Counted from the stretch's first letter, positions 1-10,035 are shown. The stretch: 64,000 bases of DNA from Leclercia adecarboxylata (GCF_023639785.1 NZ_CP098325.1:2046001-2110000); one strand, 5' to 3'. Notes: generated by a model not told the origin, from the sequence alone. A program made the numbers and translations.

Positions 1-810
1 CGTGGGATACACGGCCCAGACGGCCAGGGCCTCCGGTTGGGCATCCTCCAGCACAATTCGCTCAAGCTGGCCCGTGGCGAAGGCGGGCTCAACGTACCAG
101 CGTGAGAGGTTGGCGATACCCATTCCCCCCAGACACGCCTCAAAGATCGCCTCAATGGAATTGGCTGAAAATCGCCCGGAGACTTTCTGTTTGCTGCGCT
201 GCCCGCCCTGGTCAAAGGTCCAGTGGGTCGTGTCGGAGGTGGTTAAGCAGCCGTGCGCCGCCAGCTCGCTGAGGGTTTTCGGATAGCCGTTCGCCGCCAG
301 ATACTCCGGGCTGGCACACAGGTCGCGGGGGTTATCACAGAGGTGATGCGCCACCAGACGGTTGTCCCGCAGCGGCGCGATACGCAACGCCACGTCGATT
401 CCTCTGGCGACAATATCAATCTGCTCATCGGTGGCGAGCAGATCCACCTGCAGGGCGGGATGCTGGCGCATAAAGTCGGGCAGCATCGGGGCGATGATCT
501 TACGCCCAAACGCCGCCGAGGCGGTGATGCGCAGCCGACCGGAAAGGTGCGTGCCATCGGGAAAGAGGTCGGCAAGGGCATTGGTTTTATCCTCCAGCAG
601 CGCCTGGGCATGGGGCAAAAAAACCGCGCCGTCGCTGGTGGGGGAAAGGGAGCGCGTGGTGCGGTGCACCAGCCGGACCCCTAGCTCCGCCTCCAGATTA
701 TTCAGGCACCGCGAAGCCGCCATGGCGCTCATCGATAGCCGACGCGCGGCACCCGCCAGGCTACCCGCCTTGATCGCTTCCACGAACACTTCTACCTCTT
801 CCAGTCTCAT
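1..810 (-). CDS. LysR-family transcriptional regulator (3' end beyond window)
   Basis: 270 codons are present and the frame is still open at the left edge, so the C-terminus is missing. The N-terminus (MRLEEVEVFVEAIKAGSLAG, then a run ending LEAELGVRLVHRTTR) is a typical LysR winged helix-turn-helix, followed by a LysR substrate-binding domain (FGRKIIAPMLPDFM, ARGIDVALRIAPL). It starts about 100 bases from, and divergent to, the exported MBL-fold hydrolase gene. LysR proteins often control the divergent gene, so it probably regulates that hydrolase pair. No effector can be read from the sequence. Confidence 0.88.
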   Translation of the reverse strand, partial: MRLEEVEVFVEAIKAGSLAGAARRLSMSAMAASRCLNNLEAELGVRLVHRTTRSLSPTSDGAVFLPHAQALLEDKTNALADLFPDGTHLSGRLRITASAAFGRKIIAPMLPDFMRQHPALQVDLLATDEQIDIVARGIDVALRIAPLRDNRLVAHHLCDNPRDLCASPEYLAANGYPKTLSELAAHGCLTTSDTTHWTFDQGGQRSKQKVSGRFSANSIEAIFEACLGGMGIANLSRWYVEPAFATGQLERIVLEDAQPEALAVWAVYPT

Positions 811-918
811 TATCTCGTTTCTCGTTATGCTGGCCTAACAAATTACACATCTACACTATTTATCGTTATAGCGCCATAGTCACTTCACATTCAGATTAAC
901 GGTGAATTGGGAGTGAAG

Positions 919-1899
919 ATGAAAAAGATGACCGCAGCGTTAGCCCTCAGCAGCCTGTTTGTGGCGAGCGCCGTCCTGGCGGACGCGCCCGCCCAGATTA
1001 AACAGCAGGTGCCGGGATATTACCGCCTGGCTGTCGGGGCCTATGAAGTCACGGCGCTGTTCGACGGCTACAACGATCTCTCGCCGTCATTATTAAAAGG
1101 GCTGCCAGCCAGCAAAATAAGCGAGTTGCTGGCGCAACATAAGATCGATGCAGAACGCATGCCCACCTCCTTTAACGCTTTCCTGGTGAATACCGGGAAG
1201 CATCTGGTGATGATTGACAGCGGGGCGGGCCACTGTGTGCCACAAACGGCGGGGCAGCTCATCCCCAATATGACTGCATCCGGGTATCGCCCTGAGCAGG
1301 TTGACACCATCTTCCTGACGCATCTTCACCTGGATCACGTGTGCGGTCTGAGCGATACCGCCGGTAAAGCGCTGTTCCCCAATGCCACGGTTTACGTGCC
1401 GCAGGGTGAAGCCGACTACTGGCTGGATCCGGCGAACGAAGCCCGCGCGCCGGCGAATGCGAAGGAGTATTTCGCTATCGCCCGGAATGCCCTGGCAGCC
1501 TATAAGGCGGCCGGAAGACTGAAAACCTTTGTGCCGCCCGCCTCGCCCATTCCGGAGGTTCAGACCGCCTATGCCACCGGTCACACCCCTGGCAGCACCC
1601 TCTATCGTTTTGCTTCTCAAGGGAAGGCCGTTAACTTCATTGGCGATTTGATCCACGCCCCCGCCGTGCAGTTCCCGCACCCTGAAGTGACAATCCGCTT
1701 TGACGTGGACGCGAAGAAAGCCGCGTCGTCCCGTGAAAAAGAATTTAACGCCCTGGCGAAAGATGGCGAGTGGCTGGCGGCGGCGCATCTGGCTTTTCCG
1801 GGCATAGGGCAACTCTCCGCAAACCCGCAGGGTTATAGCTGGAACCCGGTGAACTACGGCCCCTGGCAGCGTGCGGCCGATGTGCCACTGCTGAAATAA
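919..1899 (+). CDS. Exported metallo-beta-lactamase-fold hydrolase
   Basis: 326 aa. The ATG at 919 is chosen because it follows GGGAG and opens a clean signal peptide (MKKMTAALALSSLFVASAVLA, cleaved near residue 22); an in-frame TTG at 907 is the alternative. The zinc-site motif HLHLDH is at residues 135-140, with further candidate ligands His222 (TGHTPGST), Asp243 (FIGDLIHA) and His290 (AAHLAFPG). That is a full binuclear MBL site of the lactonase/AHL-lactonase-like type. The product is probably a periplasmic hydrolase of an ester or lactone. The substrate is unknown, and nothing points specifically to beta-lactams. The alpha/beta hydrolase gene follows 15 bases downstream, so the two form a likely operon. 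Confidence 0.88.
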   Translation: MKKMTAALALSSLFVASAVLADAPAQIKQQVPGYYRLAVGAYEVTALFDGYNDLSPSLLKGLPASKISELLAQHKIDAERMPTSFNAFLVNTGKHLVMIDSGAGHCVPQTAGQLIPNMTASGYRPEQVDTIFLTHLHLDHVCGLSDTAGKALFPNATVYVPQGEADYWLDPANEARAPANAKEYFAIARNALAAYKAAGRLKTFVPPASPIPEVQTAYATGHTPGSTLYRFASQGKAVNFIGDLIHAPAVQFPHPEVTIRFDVDAKKAASSREKEFNALAKDGEWLAAAHLAFPGIGQLSANPQGYSWNPVNYGPWQRAADVPLLK

Positions 1900-1914
1900 G
1901 GCGAGGGAACAAAA

Positions 1915-2769
1915 ATGAAAAGTTATACCCTTATGGCTAACGGTATCCGGCAGTATGTGGTGGAAGAGGGCGAAGGCGCGCCGGTTATCCTTCTGCACGG
2001 TTTTCCGGAAACCAACTATGCCTGGCGCTACCAGATGCCCGTCCTGTCAAAACATTACCGGGTGATTGCCCCGGATTTGCGCGGGTACGGCGAAACCGAT
2101 AAACCCGTCTCCGGCTACGATAAACGCAACATGGCGCGAGATATCCGGGAGCTGATGCGCGCGCTGGGGCTGGAGAAAGTGGTGCTGGTGGGGCACGATC
2201 GCGGGGCGCGTGTCGCAACCCGTTTTGCGAAAGATTATCCGGAGCTGGTGGACCGCCTGGTGGTGATGGACAACGTCCCCACGCGTATCGTTGCGCGTGA
2301 TCTGAATGCCGACATCGCCCGGGCGTACTGGTTCTTTCTGTTTCATCTGGTGCCCGATCTGCCGGAAGCCCTGATTGCCGGTCGGGAGCATATCTGGCTG
2401 CGGCACTTCTTCTCGGACTGGACGTTTGATCCCTCTGCCATCAGCGGCGAGGCCTTTGATACCTATGTCCGTGCGTATCAGGCCCCCGGTGCCGTGCGCG
2501 GAGCTATGGCGGATTATCGCGCTAACGCGGAGGACGTGGCCCAGGATCTTGCCGACGCTGACGTCAAAATTGCCTGTCCGGTGATGTCGCTGTGGGGTAA
2601 TGATTTTCACGCCGTCGGGAAGCTGTTTGACATGCAAAGCGTCTGGGCGGAAATGGCGGACGATCTCAGAGCTTATGCCATTGAGGAGTGCGGCCATCTG
2701 CCGCAGGAGGAGCAGCCGGAGAAGGTCAACGCCCTGCTGCTGGATTTCCTTACCGGCTGGAGAGGATAA
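1915..2769 (+). CDS. Alpha/beta hydrolase, haloacetate dehalogenase/epoxide hydrolase type
   Basis: 284 aa with no signal peptide, so cytoplasmic. The oxyanion-hole motif HGFPETNYAW is at residues 28-37. The nucleophile elbow GHDRG gives Asp95 rather than Ser. A late catalytic His261 lies in ECGHLPQEE, and a conserved DYRA motif sits in the cap-domain region. An Asp nucleophile together with HGFPxT and DYRA is the pattern of fluoroacetate dehalogenases and related epoxide hydrolases. Dehalogenase activity is family inference only. The gene is co-directional with the MBL-fold gene and is closed by a strong terminator at 2780-2803. Confidence 0.85.
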   Translation: MKSYTLMANGIRQYVVEEGEGAPVILLHGFPETNYAWRYQMPVLSKHYRVIAPDLRGYGETDKPVSGYDKRNMARDIRELMRALGLEKVVLVGHDRGARVATRFAKDYPELVDRLVVMDNVPTRIVARDLNADIARAYWFFLFHLVPDLPEALIAGREHIWLRHFFSDWTFDPSAISGEAFDTYVRAYQAPGAVRGAMADYRANAEDVAQDLADADVKIACPVMSLWGNDFHAVGKLFDMQSVWAEMADDLRAYAIEECGHLPQEEQPEKVNALLLDFLTGWRG

Positions 2770-2779
2770 GAGGTAATAA

Positions 2780-2803
2780 AAAACCCCTCAGGAGAGGGGT
2801 TTT
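2780..2803. terminator. Bidirectional rho-independent terminator
   Basis: A 10-bp perfect stem (AAAACCCCTC / GAGGGGTTTT) with loop AGGA lies between the convergent hydrolase gene and ydgA. It has A-rich and T-rich flanks suitable for both directions. Confidence 0.85.
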
Positions 2804-2807
2804 ACCG

Positions 2808-4361
2808 TTACTGCTGAGGAACCGCAGGGGCTGCCGGAGCGGAAGGTGCTGGCGGTGCTGCAGGCTCTTCCGGTACCGCCAGGTTCAGGGCCGGTACGCC
2901 GAACATGCCGACGAACTCTTCCAGCGGCATTTTTTGTCCGTTCAGGGTTACCTGACCATTGCTGTACTGCAGGCTGGTGCTGATGACGTTATCTTCCACG
3001 GTGGTGATGCGGAACATCTGTCCCATCGCCGCCAGGCCTTTAACCTGCTGGCTGGCCAGCTTGCCGGCGTCATCCTCGTTGTAGCCTTCCAGTTTCGCAA
3101 TCTGGGTCATGAACTCGGTGGCCATGTCCATTGGGATAGTCAGCTTGCTCTCCAGGGATTTCACGCTGCGGTCCACTTCCTGGGCCAGCGTCTGGGCTTC
3201 GCCCGTCGCGGTGGCCGGATCTTTCATGAACAGTGACAGGTTGAAGTTGGTTTCGCCTTTGCTGTTTTTCCAGCTCAGCGGGGCAAGCGTTATCACCGGC
3301 TCGCCTTTGAGAAGGATCGGCAGATTACCAAAGAACGCCTCGGCCACTTTCTGCTGATAGAGCGCCGGGTTATTGGTCATCAGCTCTTTATCTGCCAGCA
3401 ATGCCTGGCTCTGGGCGCGATACTGCTGGCTGAACTGGTGCCACGCCTGACCATCGATATTGCCGATTTTCAACGTCAGCTTGCCGGCGCCCATGTCCTG
3501 ATTCTGCACTTTCAGGCTCTTCAGGCTGTAATCCAGCTGGCTGTTGATGCTCTTGCCATCTTTGGACAGATCCGCGGTGGCTTTGAGATCCGTCCCTTCC
3601 AGCACCGCCATCTCTTTGCCTTCAATGGCGATAGCCATTTTGTCGAGCGTCAGTTTCTGATCGCCAATACGTTCATCAAAGCTGGTCAGACGGCTGTTGC
3701 CATCGATGTTCAGGTTATTGAACGTCAGCTGGACTTTCTGGTTGTACTCGTTCACGGCGTGAACCAGGCCGCTCGCCGCTTCGCCTTTCAGGGTGACGTT
3801 TTTGCCGTCGCGATCGGCATCAAGCTGGAAGTTACCGCCGCTGAACGCCACTTTTTCGTCGCCATTCTCGTAATTCAGCGCCTGCAGGGCGATATCGGAA
3901 CGGGTGTCACCGGCATAGCTGATGCGGGTATTGACCTCGAAAGGTGACTCATTTTTCGCCAGATCGAACAGCGGTTTTGAGGCTTCGTTGTTAAACAGCG
4001 TCGATTTCACCGAAGCCATAGAAGGGATCAGGTTGAAGGTTTTCAGCTGGGCCAGCGGGAACGGGCCGTGGTCAACGTCTTCATTCAGCACCAGGCTTTG
4101 ACCCGGCTGCAGCCACGGATTCGTGCTGCCGGCAACGGGCTTAACCACCATCTGCAGATGGCTGCTGAATACGCCTCGCTGATAATCCTGATAGCTCAGC
4201 TCCAGCCCGGCTTCCGGTGCGGTACGCTTAAGTTCACTGTTCGCCTGTGCCACCATCTCTGACAGACGACTCTCCAGCTGTTTCCCGGTGTACCAGGCTG
4301 CGCCCGTCCAGACCAGCCCTAACGCAACAATAACGCCTGCAGCTATAACCGATTTTTTCAT
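2808..4361 (-). CDS. ydgA: YdgA family protein (DUF945)
   Basis: 517 aa, close to the roughly 500-aa E. coli YdgA. A hydrophobic N-terminal segment (residues 5-26) acts as signal anchor and is followed by a long soluble domain predicted to face the periplasm. The C-terminal tail is Pro/Ala-rich. The family is abundant in enterics, but its biochemical role is not established. It lies immediately downstream of manA on the same strand, as in E. coli. A manA-side hairpin at 4384-4405 suggests at least partly independent transcription. Confidence 0.93.
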   Translation of the reverse strand: MKKSVIAAGVIVALGLVWTGAAWYTGKQLESRLSEMVAQANSELKRTAPEAGLELSYQDYQRGVFSSHLQMVVKPVAGSTNPWLQPGQSLVLNEDVDHGPFPLAQLKTFNLIPSMASVKSTLFNNEASKPLFDLAKNESPFEVNTRISYAGDTRSDIALQALNYENGDEKVAFSGGNFQLDADRDGKNVTLKGEAASGLVHAVNEYNQKVQLTFNNLNIDGNSRLTSFDERIGDQKLTLDKMAIAIEGKEMAVLEGTDLKATADLSKDGKSINSQLDYSLKSLKVQNQDMGAGKLTLKIGNIDGQAWHQFSQQYRAQSQALLADKELMTNNPALYQQKVAEAFFGNLPILLKGEPVITLAPLSWKNSKGETNFNLSLFMKDPATATGEAQTLAQEVDRSVKSLESKLTIPMDMATEFMTQIAKLEGYNEDDAGKLASQQVKGLAAMGQMFRITTVEDNVISTSLQYSNGQVTLNGQKMPLEEFVGMFGVPALNLAVPEEPAAPPAPSAPAAPAVPQQ

Positions 4362-4375
4362 CGTGATTATCCCTA

Positions 4376-4405
4376 AAATGAAACCGAGCGGTGAAAACCG
4401 CCCGG
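4376..4405 (-). terminator. Probable manA terminator
   Basis: On the minus strand, CCGGGCGGT and ACCGCTCGG pair over 9 bp with one G-U wobble and loop TTTC. A T-rich tail (TTTCATTTT) follows. It sits between manA and ydgA. Confidence 0.6.
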
Positions 4406-4462
4406 TGAGGTCATAAGATTACCAATAGCTTAGCAATAATTGTTAAAAAATTCAGCAGGTCA

Positions 4463-5635
4463 CTAAAGCTTGTTGAAAACCCGTGCCAGACGACCCACGC
4501 CGCTGACGCTGACCGGGGAGTCATTCGCCGCGATAAAGGCCGACTCGCCAGGCTTAAGCACCAGGCGCTCGTCGCCCTTGCTCAGCACGGCTTCGCCCTC
4601 AACGCAGAACAGAATGGCCGCGCTCTGCTGGGCTATACGGGTTTCTTCGCTGCCGAGATCGTGCAGCGAGAAAGCAAAGTCATCCACCGGGATCGGGAAG
4701 TCCAGCTCTGCGCCATTTTTTACCGGCTGGGTGAGTAACTCCGCGGCCGGTTTGGCGACGAATTTGACGTTAGCCACCAGTTCAGGGATATCGATGTACT
4801 TCGGCGTCAGCCCCGCCCGCAGCACGTTATCGGAGTTCGCCATCACCTCCAGCGCCACCCCCTTAAGATAGGCGTGCGGCGTTTCGGCAAACAGGAACAT
4901 CGCTTCGCCCGGCTCCAGTTTCACCACGTTCAGCAGCAGCGGAGAGAAGAGGCCGCTGTCGTCCGGGTAAAATTCCGAAATAACGCGGATAGTCTCCCAG
5001 GGTTCACCTTTCTGGCTGTTCAGGGCCGCTTTCAGCACCGCCAGGGCGCGAGATTTTTCGTCGCCCTGCATATTGAGCAGGCTGGCGAAGAGGTGGCTCA
5101 GGCGATCGGCGTCCGGCTTTTCGAGGAAGTGGGCAATAGCGCTGTGCGCCCCGGCGACCGGCTGCAGCAGGGAGACGATCTCAGAGAACTCGCGGAAGGC
5201 ATTCATTGCCAGGAACGGGGTCAGGGCGAAGACCAGTTCCGGTTTGTGGTTCGGATCTTTATAGTTACGCTCGGCGGCGTCCAAAGGAATACCGGCGGCG
5301 TTCTCTTTCGCGAAGCCCTCTTCGGAGGCCTGCTTGTTCGGGTGAACCTGAATAGAGAGCGGCTGATCGGCGCAAAGCACCTTAAAGAGGAAAGGGAGTT
5401 CGCCGAAACGTTCAGCGACGGCACCGCCCAGCAGCGTGGCTTTATCGGCATCGATAACCTCACGCAGGGAACGCACGCCCTGTGCGTCTTCGATTTTTGA
5501 GCTGCTCTTCGGGTGCGCCCCCATCCACAGCTCTGCCATTGGCAGGTTGTCCGGGTTGGCAATACCGTAGAGATCCGTTAACGCAGTTTTACTTCCCCAG
5601 GCGTAGTTCTGCACTGAGTTGATGAGTTTTTGCAT
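4463..5635 (-). CDS. manA: Mannose-6-phosphate isomerase
   Basis: 390 aa. It interconverts fructose-6-phosphate and mannose-6-phosphate in the cytosol, feeding mannose catabolism and GDP-mannose synthesis. The zinc-ligand set of type I PMIs is visible: Gln96 and His98 in SIQVHPN, Glu133 in HKPELVF, and a His near 254 in ETPHAYL. The start MQKLINSVQNYAWGS matches E. coli ManA. An in-frame ATG six codons upstream (5653) is possible but not favoured. It is divergent from fumA, with about 200 bases between them. Confidence 0.97.
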   Translation of the reverse strand: MQKLINSVQNYAWGSKTALTDLYGIANPDNLPMAELWMGAHPKSSSKIEDAQGVRSLREVIDADKATLLGGAVAERFGELPFLFKVLCADQPLSIQVHPNKQASEEGFAKENAAGIPLDAAERNYKDPNHKPELVFALTPFLAMNAFREFSEIVSLLQPVAGAHSAIAHFLEKPDADRLSHLFASLLNMQGDEKSRALAVLKAALNSQKGEPWETIRVISEFYPDDSGLFSPLLLNVVKLEPGEAMFLFAETPHAYLKGVALEVMANSDNVLRAGLTPKYIDIPELVANVKFVAKPAAELLTQPVKNGAELDFPIPVDDFAFSLHDLGSEETRIAQQSAAILFCVEGEAVLSKGDERLVLKPGESAFIAANDSPVSVSGVGRLARVFNKL

Positions 5636-5737
5636 TATCAAGCCCTGTTTCATAGGTGGAATTATTTGCCCGTATTAAAGCAATAAACCGCCCGGAAGTA
5701 ACCTGCGCGCGGAAAAAGTCGTACTAGTCTCAGTTTT

Positions 5738-5754
5738 TGTTAAAAATTTGTGTA
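5738..5754 (+). promoter_or_regulatory. ArcA-box-like direct repeat in the fumA promoter region
   Basis: TGTTA at 5738 and TGTGT at 5749 are 11 bases apart, the spacing of ArcA direct repeats (GTTAA-type). The site lies about 90 bases upstream of fumA and overlaps a possible -10 (TAGGATA near 5752). Anaerobic ArcA repression of fumA is established in E. coli. The assignment here rests on a motif alone. Confidence 0.35.
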
Positions 5755-5834
5755 GGATAGGCTAACTCGCTTTTAAGCCGAGCAGCGGAACATCTGCTCT
5801 ACATAATCAGACCCAAGCAGTAAGTGAGAGATCA

Positions 5835-7481
5835 ATGTCGAATAAACCCTTCCATTACCAGGATCCTTTCCCGCTGGCGAAGGATCAGACCGAATATTAT
5901 CTGTTAACCCGCGACCACGTTTCTGTCTCCGAGTTTGAAGGACAGGAGATCCTGAAGGTTGACCCGCAGGCGCTGACCTTACTGGCGCAACACGCTTTCC
6001 ACGATGCCTCGTTCATGCTGCGCCCGGCGCACCAGCAGCAGGTAGCGGACATCCTCAGCGATCCGCAGGCCAGTGAAAACGACAAATACGTGGCCCTGCA
6101 GTTCCTGCGTAACTCCGATATCGCAGCCAAAGGCATTCTGCCGACCTGCCAGGATACCGGCACCGCCATTATTACCGGCAAAAAAGGCCAGCGCGTCTGG
6201 ACCGGCGGCGGCGATGAAGCCGCCCTGGCGCACGGGGTGTATAACACCTATGTCGAAGATAACCTGCGCTATTCGCAAAACGCCGCGCTGGATATGTACA
6301 AAGAGGTCAATACCGGCACCAACCTGCCGGCACAGATCGATATTTACAGCGTTGATGGCGACGAATACAAATTCCTGTGTATCGCCAAGGGTGGCGGTTC
6401 TGCCAACAAAACTTACCTCTACCAGGAGACCAAAGCGCTGCTGACGCCGGGCAAGCTGAAGAACTACCTGGTGGAGAAAATGCGCACCCTCGGCACCGCT
6501 GCCTGTCCGCCGTACCACATTGCGTTTGTTATCGGTGGCACCTCGGCAGAAAGCACCCTGAAAACCGTCAAGCTGGCCTCGACCAAGTACTACGACGGCC
6601 TGCCGACCGAAGGTAACGAGCACGGCCAGGCGTTCCGCGACGTTCAGCTGGAGCAGGAGCTGCTGGTGGAAGCGCAGAACCTCGGTCTCGGCGCGCAGTT
6701 TGGCGGCAAATATTTCGCCCACGATATCCGCGTGATCCGTCTGCCACGTCACGGCGCCTCCTGCCCGGTGGGCATGGGCGTCTCCTGCTCGGCGGACCGC
6801 AACATCAAGGCTAAGATCAACCGCGACGGCATCTGGATTGAAAAACTGGAAAACAACCCAGGTAAATACATCCCTGAAGCGCTGCGTAAAGCGGGCGAGG
6901 GGGAAGCGGTTCGCGTCGACCTGAACCGTCCGATGAGCGAGATCCTCGCGCAGCTTTCTCAGTACCCGGTCTCCACCCGTCTCTCCCTGAACGGCACCAT
7001 CATCGTGGGCCGCGATATCGCCCACGCGAAGCTGAAAGAGCGTCTGGATAACGGCGAAGGGCTGCCGCAGTACATCAAAGATCACCCGATCTACTACGCA
7101 GGCCCGGCCAAAACGCCGGACGGTTATGCATCTGGCTCCTTAGGCCCGACCACTGCCGGTCGTATGGACTCCTACGTAGACCAGCTGCAGGCCAACGGCG
7201 GCAGCATGATCATGCTGGCGAAGGGTAACCGCAGCCAGCAGGTGACCGACGCCTGCCACAAACACGGCGGTTTCTACCTCGGCAGTATCGGCGGTCCGGC
7301 CGCGGTGCTGGCGCAGGGCAGCATCAAGAGCCTGGAGTGCGTGGAGTACCCGGAACTGGGTATGGAGGCTATCTGGAAGATTGAAGTGGAAGACTTCCCG
7401 GCGTTTATCCTTGTGGATGACAAAGGCAATGACTTCTTCAAACAGATCCAGTCTTCACAGTGTTCGGCCTGTGTGAAATAA
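5835..7481 (+). CDS. fumA: Class I fumarate hydratase (aerobic, [4Fe-4S])
   Basis: 548 aa, the same length as E. coli FumA. It hydrates fumarate to L-malate in the TCA cycle. Cys105 in PTCQDTGTA is the first cluster cysteine, and further conserved cysteines occur in the AACPPYH and [12 protein letters not shown] segments. The N-terminal half is the fumarase alpha-type region; the C-terminal part ([11 protein letters not shown] onward) is the beta region. fumC follows after 156 bases with a REP-like hairpin between. The pairing of an oxygen-sensitive iron-sulfur fumarase with an iron-free one is the normal enterobacterial arrangement. FumA and FumB are very similar, and the fumA call is supported by position. 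Confidence 0.97.
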   Translation: MSNKPFHYQDPFPLAKDQTEYYLLTRDHVSVSEFEGQEILKVDPQALTLLAQHAFHDASFMLRPAHQQQVADILSDPQASENDKYVALQFLRNSDIAAKGILPTCQDTGTAIITGKKGQRVWTGGGDEAALAHGVYNTYVEDNLRYSQNAALDMYKEVNTGTNLPAQIDIYSVDGDEYKFLCIAKGGGSANKTYLYQETKALLTPGKLKNYLVEKMRTLGTAACPPYHIAFVIGGTSAESTLKTVKLASTKYYDGLPTEGNEHGQAFRDVQLEQELLVEAQNLGLGAQFGGKYFAHDIRVIRLPRHGASCPVGMGVSCSADRNIKAKINRDGIWIEKLENNPGKYIPEALRKAGEGEAVRVDLNRPMSEILAQLSQYPVSTRLSLNGTIIVGRDIAHAKLKERLDNGEGLPQYIKDHPIYYAGPAKTPDGYASGSLGPTTAGRMDSYVDQLQANGGSMIMLAKGNRSQQVTDACHKHGGFYLGSIGGPAAVLAQGSIKSLECVEYPELGMEAIWKIEVEDFPAFILVDDKGNDFFKQIQSSQCSACVK

Positions 7482-7492
7482 GATATAAATTT

Positions 7493-7534
7493 CCCGGCGG
7501 CCTTGTAGGCCCGTACAAGCGCAGCGCCGCCGGG
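7493..7534. repeat. REP-like bipartite hairpin between fumA and fumC
   Basis: The outer stem is CCCGGCGG / CCGCCGGG. An inner stem CTTGTA (7502-7507) pairs with TACAAG (7514-7519). This resembles enterobacterial REP/BIME elements found in 3' untranslated regions and would protect or terminate the fumA transcript. It is the only clear REP-type unit I noticed in the left third of the window. Confidence 0.6.
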
Positions 7535-7637
7535 CAACAAAAAGAGCGCACAAAGCGCCATACTGTTTCCCCGATCTCATCAATACTTGTTTCTTTGAGC
7601 TGTGAGCAACCCACTTCGTTGTTATCAAGGAGAAAGT

Positions 7638-9032
7638 ATGACCACCTCACGCAGTGAGAAAGATTCGATGGGTGCCATCGACGTCCCGCAGGACAAACTC
7701 TGGGGCGCACAAACCCAGCGTTCGCTGGAACATTTCCGCATCTCCACTGAAAAAATGCCGGTCTCGTTGATCCAGGCGCTGGCGTTGACCAAACGCGCCG
7801 CGGCGAAGGTCAATCAGGATTTGGGCCTGCTGGCGGCGGAAAAAGCCCATGCCATCATCACCGCCGCCGATGAAGTGCTGGCGGGCAAGCATCCCGATGA
7901 GTTCCCGCTCGCCATCTGGCAAACCGGCTCCGGTACGCAGAGCAATATGAACATGAACGAGGTGCTGGCGAACCGCGGCAGCGAACTGCTCGGCGGGGTG
8001 CGCGGCATGGAGCGCAAGATCCACCCGAATGATGACGTCAACAAAAGTCAGAGCTCTAACGACGTCTTCCCGACGGCGATGCACGTGGCGGCGTTGATTG
8101 CCCTGCGCGAACAGCTGATCCCTCAGCTGAACGTGCTGAAGCAGACCCTCAACGACAAAGCGCAGGCTTTTGCGGATATCGTCAAAATCGGCCGTACCCA
8201 CCTGCAGGATGCCACGCCCCTGACCCTCGGCCAGGAGATCTCCGGCTGGGTGGCGATGCTTGAGCACAACCTGCGGCACATCGACCACAGCCTGCCGCAT
8301 CTGGCAGAGCTGGCGCTGGGCGGCACGGCGGTGGGGACAGGGCTCAACACCCATCCCGAATACGCGGTACGTGTGGCGGAAGAGCTGGCCTCCATCACGG
8401 GGCAGCCGTTTGTCACCGCGCCGAATAAGTTCGAAGCGCTGGCCACCTGTGATGCGCTGGTGCATGCCCACGGAGCGCTGAAAGGGCTGGCGGCCTCGCT
8501 GATGAAAATTGCCAACGACGTGCGCTGGCTGGCTTCCGGCCCGCGCTGCGGCATCGGCGAGATCAGCATCCCCGAGAACGAGCCGGGCAGCTCCATCATG
8601 CCGGGCAAGGTCAACCCGACCCAGTGCGAAGCCATGACCATGCTCTGCTGTCAGGTGATGGGCAACGACGTGGCGGTGAATATGGGCGGCGCGTCGGGAA
8701 ACTTTGAGCTTAACGTCTATCGTCCGATGGTCATCCATAACTTCCTGCAGTCGGTGCGTCTGCTGGCCGACGGGATGGAGAGCTTCAACGAGCACTGCGC
8801 GGTGGGCATTGAGCCCAATCGCGAGCGCATCAGCCAGCTGCTCAACGAGTCGTTAATGCTGGTGACGGCGCTCAATACCCACATCGGCTACGACAAGGCG
8901 GCAGAAATTGCTAAAAAAGCGCACAAAGAGGGGCTGACCCTGAAAGCCTCCGCGCTGGCGCTGGGGTATCTCACCGAGGCCGAGTTCGACAGCTGGGTGC
9001 GCCCGCAAGAGATGGTCGGCAGCCTGAAATAG
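7638..9032 (+). CDS. fumC: Class II fumarate hydratase (iron-independent)
   Basis: 464 aa. The start is the ATG at 7638 behind AAGGAG (7627-7632); [17 protein letters not shown] matches FumC. The fumarase/aspartase signature [11 protein letters not shown] is present, as are the substrate-binding stretches SGTQSNMN and [10 protein letters not shown]. It is a cytosolic homotetramer that replaces FumA under oxidative stress or iron shortage. The stop codon abuts the stop of convergent tus (9033) with no base between, so terminators for either gene must lie inside the other. Confidence 0.97.
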   Translation: MTTSRSEKDSMGAIDVPQDKLWGAQTQRSLEHFRISTEKMPVSLIQALALTKRAAAKVNQDLGLLAAEKAHAIITAADEVLAGKHPDEFPLAIWQTGSGTQSNMNMNEVLANRGSELLGGVRGMERKIHPNDDVNKSQSSNDVFPTAMHVAALIALREQLIPQLNVLKQTLNDKAQAFADIVKIGRTHLQDATPLTLGQEISGWVAMLEHNLRHIDHSLPHLAELALGGTAVGTGLNTHPEYAVRVAEELASITGQPFVTAPNKFEALATCDALVHAHGALKGLAASLMKIANDVRWLASGPRCGIGEISIPENEPGSSIMPGKVNPTQCEAMTMLCCQVMGNDVAVNMGGASGNFELNVYRPMVIHNFLQSVRLLADGMESFNEHCAVGIEPNRERISQLLNESLMLVTALNTHIGYDKAAEIAKKAHKEGLTLKASALALGYLTEAEFDSWVRPQEMVGSLK

Positions 9033-9962
9033 TCACTCCGCCACGTACAGGTGCAGCCGCGGGATAATCAGGCGCAGCGGCTGCGCCTGCGGTTTATAGC
9101 GATGCTGAACGTTGTCAGCATCGTAATTCAGCAGCTCGCCGATGTCCGGGATCGTCGCCCCCTGGTCTGCATCGTACAGGGCGATCAGCGGCGTCGGGCA
9201 GGCGTACTGCACCTGTTTCTGCTGCCCGGCATACCAGACGCGGGCAATGGGCTGCACCTTCACTGGCCGCTTGATCTTCAACCGGGCATCCGCGGGCAGC
9301 GCGTGGATGGCGGTGTACTCTGCCTCCAGCCGCTCAATCCACTGATCCCGCGACCAGGGCGCCTGGGCGCGCGGCGATTTCAGGCTTTTCTCCAGCATCT
9401 CCAGCACCTCATCCCGGGTGAAATTCTTGATGATGTGCTTGTTGGCCCAGCCAAAGCGCAGGGTGGCGGGGCGATTGAGGACCGTCAGGGTGCGATAGGC
9501 GTTAAGGGTTATCAGTCCCGGCAGCTGGTGGTGCACCCACTCGAAACGGGCCGCGGGAGCGAGGCCCGATTCTTCGGTAACGATTTTTTCAAAGTCCGCT
9601 TTTAAGGCATTAATGCTGGCGATGCGGGCGGCGAGTTGCTCCCGGTGCGCGGCATCGCTCTGCAGGCAGATCACCCCCGGCAGGCGCACGGCGGCCTTGC
9701 TGCTGCGGGTCTCGGACTGCTGCTGAATAAACAGGTGACGATAGTGCTGGAGCGCCATCGTCAGCGCTTCCTGACCGAGATGCTGCTTCACCGCGATAGC
9801 GTTGAGCGGATCGTGTTCGGCGCCTTTGGCGACGTCCGGCAGGGAGAAAACGCGCCCGGCCAGCAACCGGCAGCTTTGTAGCTCGGGCGTCAACTTCGCC
9901 AGCGCGTGCTCCATCCGGCGGAAGGTTGAGTTTAAGCGTTCAATAAGATCGTAAGTGGCCAT
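9033..9962 (-). CDS. tus: DNA replication terminus site-binding protein
   Basis: 309 aa, the same length as E. coli Tus. It is a monomeric Ter-binding protein that blocks DnaB helicase from one side and so traps replication forks in the terminus. The N-terminus ([20 protein letters not shown]) and the DNA-contact region ([47 protein letters not shown]) are recognisable. A Ter core lies 9 to 31 bases upstream of the start, which fits autorepression as at E. coli TerB. It lies downstream of rstB on the same strand. Confidence 0.97.
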   Translation of the reverse strand: MATYDLIERLNSTFRRMEHALAKLTPELQSCRLLAGRVFSLPDVAKGAEHDPLNAIAVKQHLGQEALTMALQHYRHLFIQQQSETRSSKAAVRLPGVICLQSDAAHREQLAARIASINALKADFEKIVTEESGLAPAARFEWVHHQLPGLITLNAYRTLTVLNRPATLRFGWANKHIIKNFTRDEVLEMLEKSLKSPRAQAPWSRDQWIERLEAEYTAIHALPADARLKIKRPVKVQPIARVWYAGQQKQVQYACPTPLIALYDADQGATIPDIGELLNYDADNVQHRYKPQAQPLRLIIPRLHLYVAE

Positions 9963-9970
9963 TTTGCACC

Positions 9971-9993
9971 ATAATAGTTACAACATACTGAAT
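9971..9993 (-). other. Ter replication-termination site
   Basis: On the minus strand the site contains AGTATGTTGTAACTA, the invariant Ter core including the GTTGTAAC segment. Outer positions differ slightly from E. coli TerB. Because it overlaps the tus promoter/leader, bound Tus would both arrest forks and repress tus. The polarity is set by the minus-strand reading of the core. Confidence 0.9.
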
Positions 9994-10035
9994 ATATAGC
10001 ACAGCACGCCGGGTCAGGCCAGCGTGCGGTTAAGG

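Noticed and set aside
243..838. Overlapping ORFs on both strands inside the left-edge LysR gene
   Set aside because: The minus-strand frame from 810 to the edge reads as a complete LysR N-terminal domain. The other frames are basic, low-complexity shadows.
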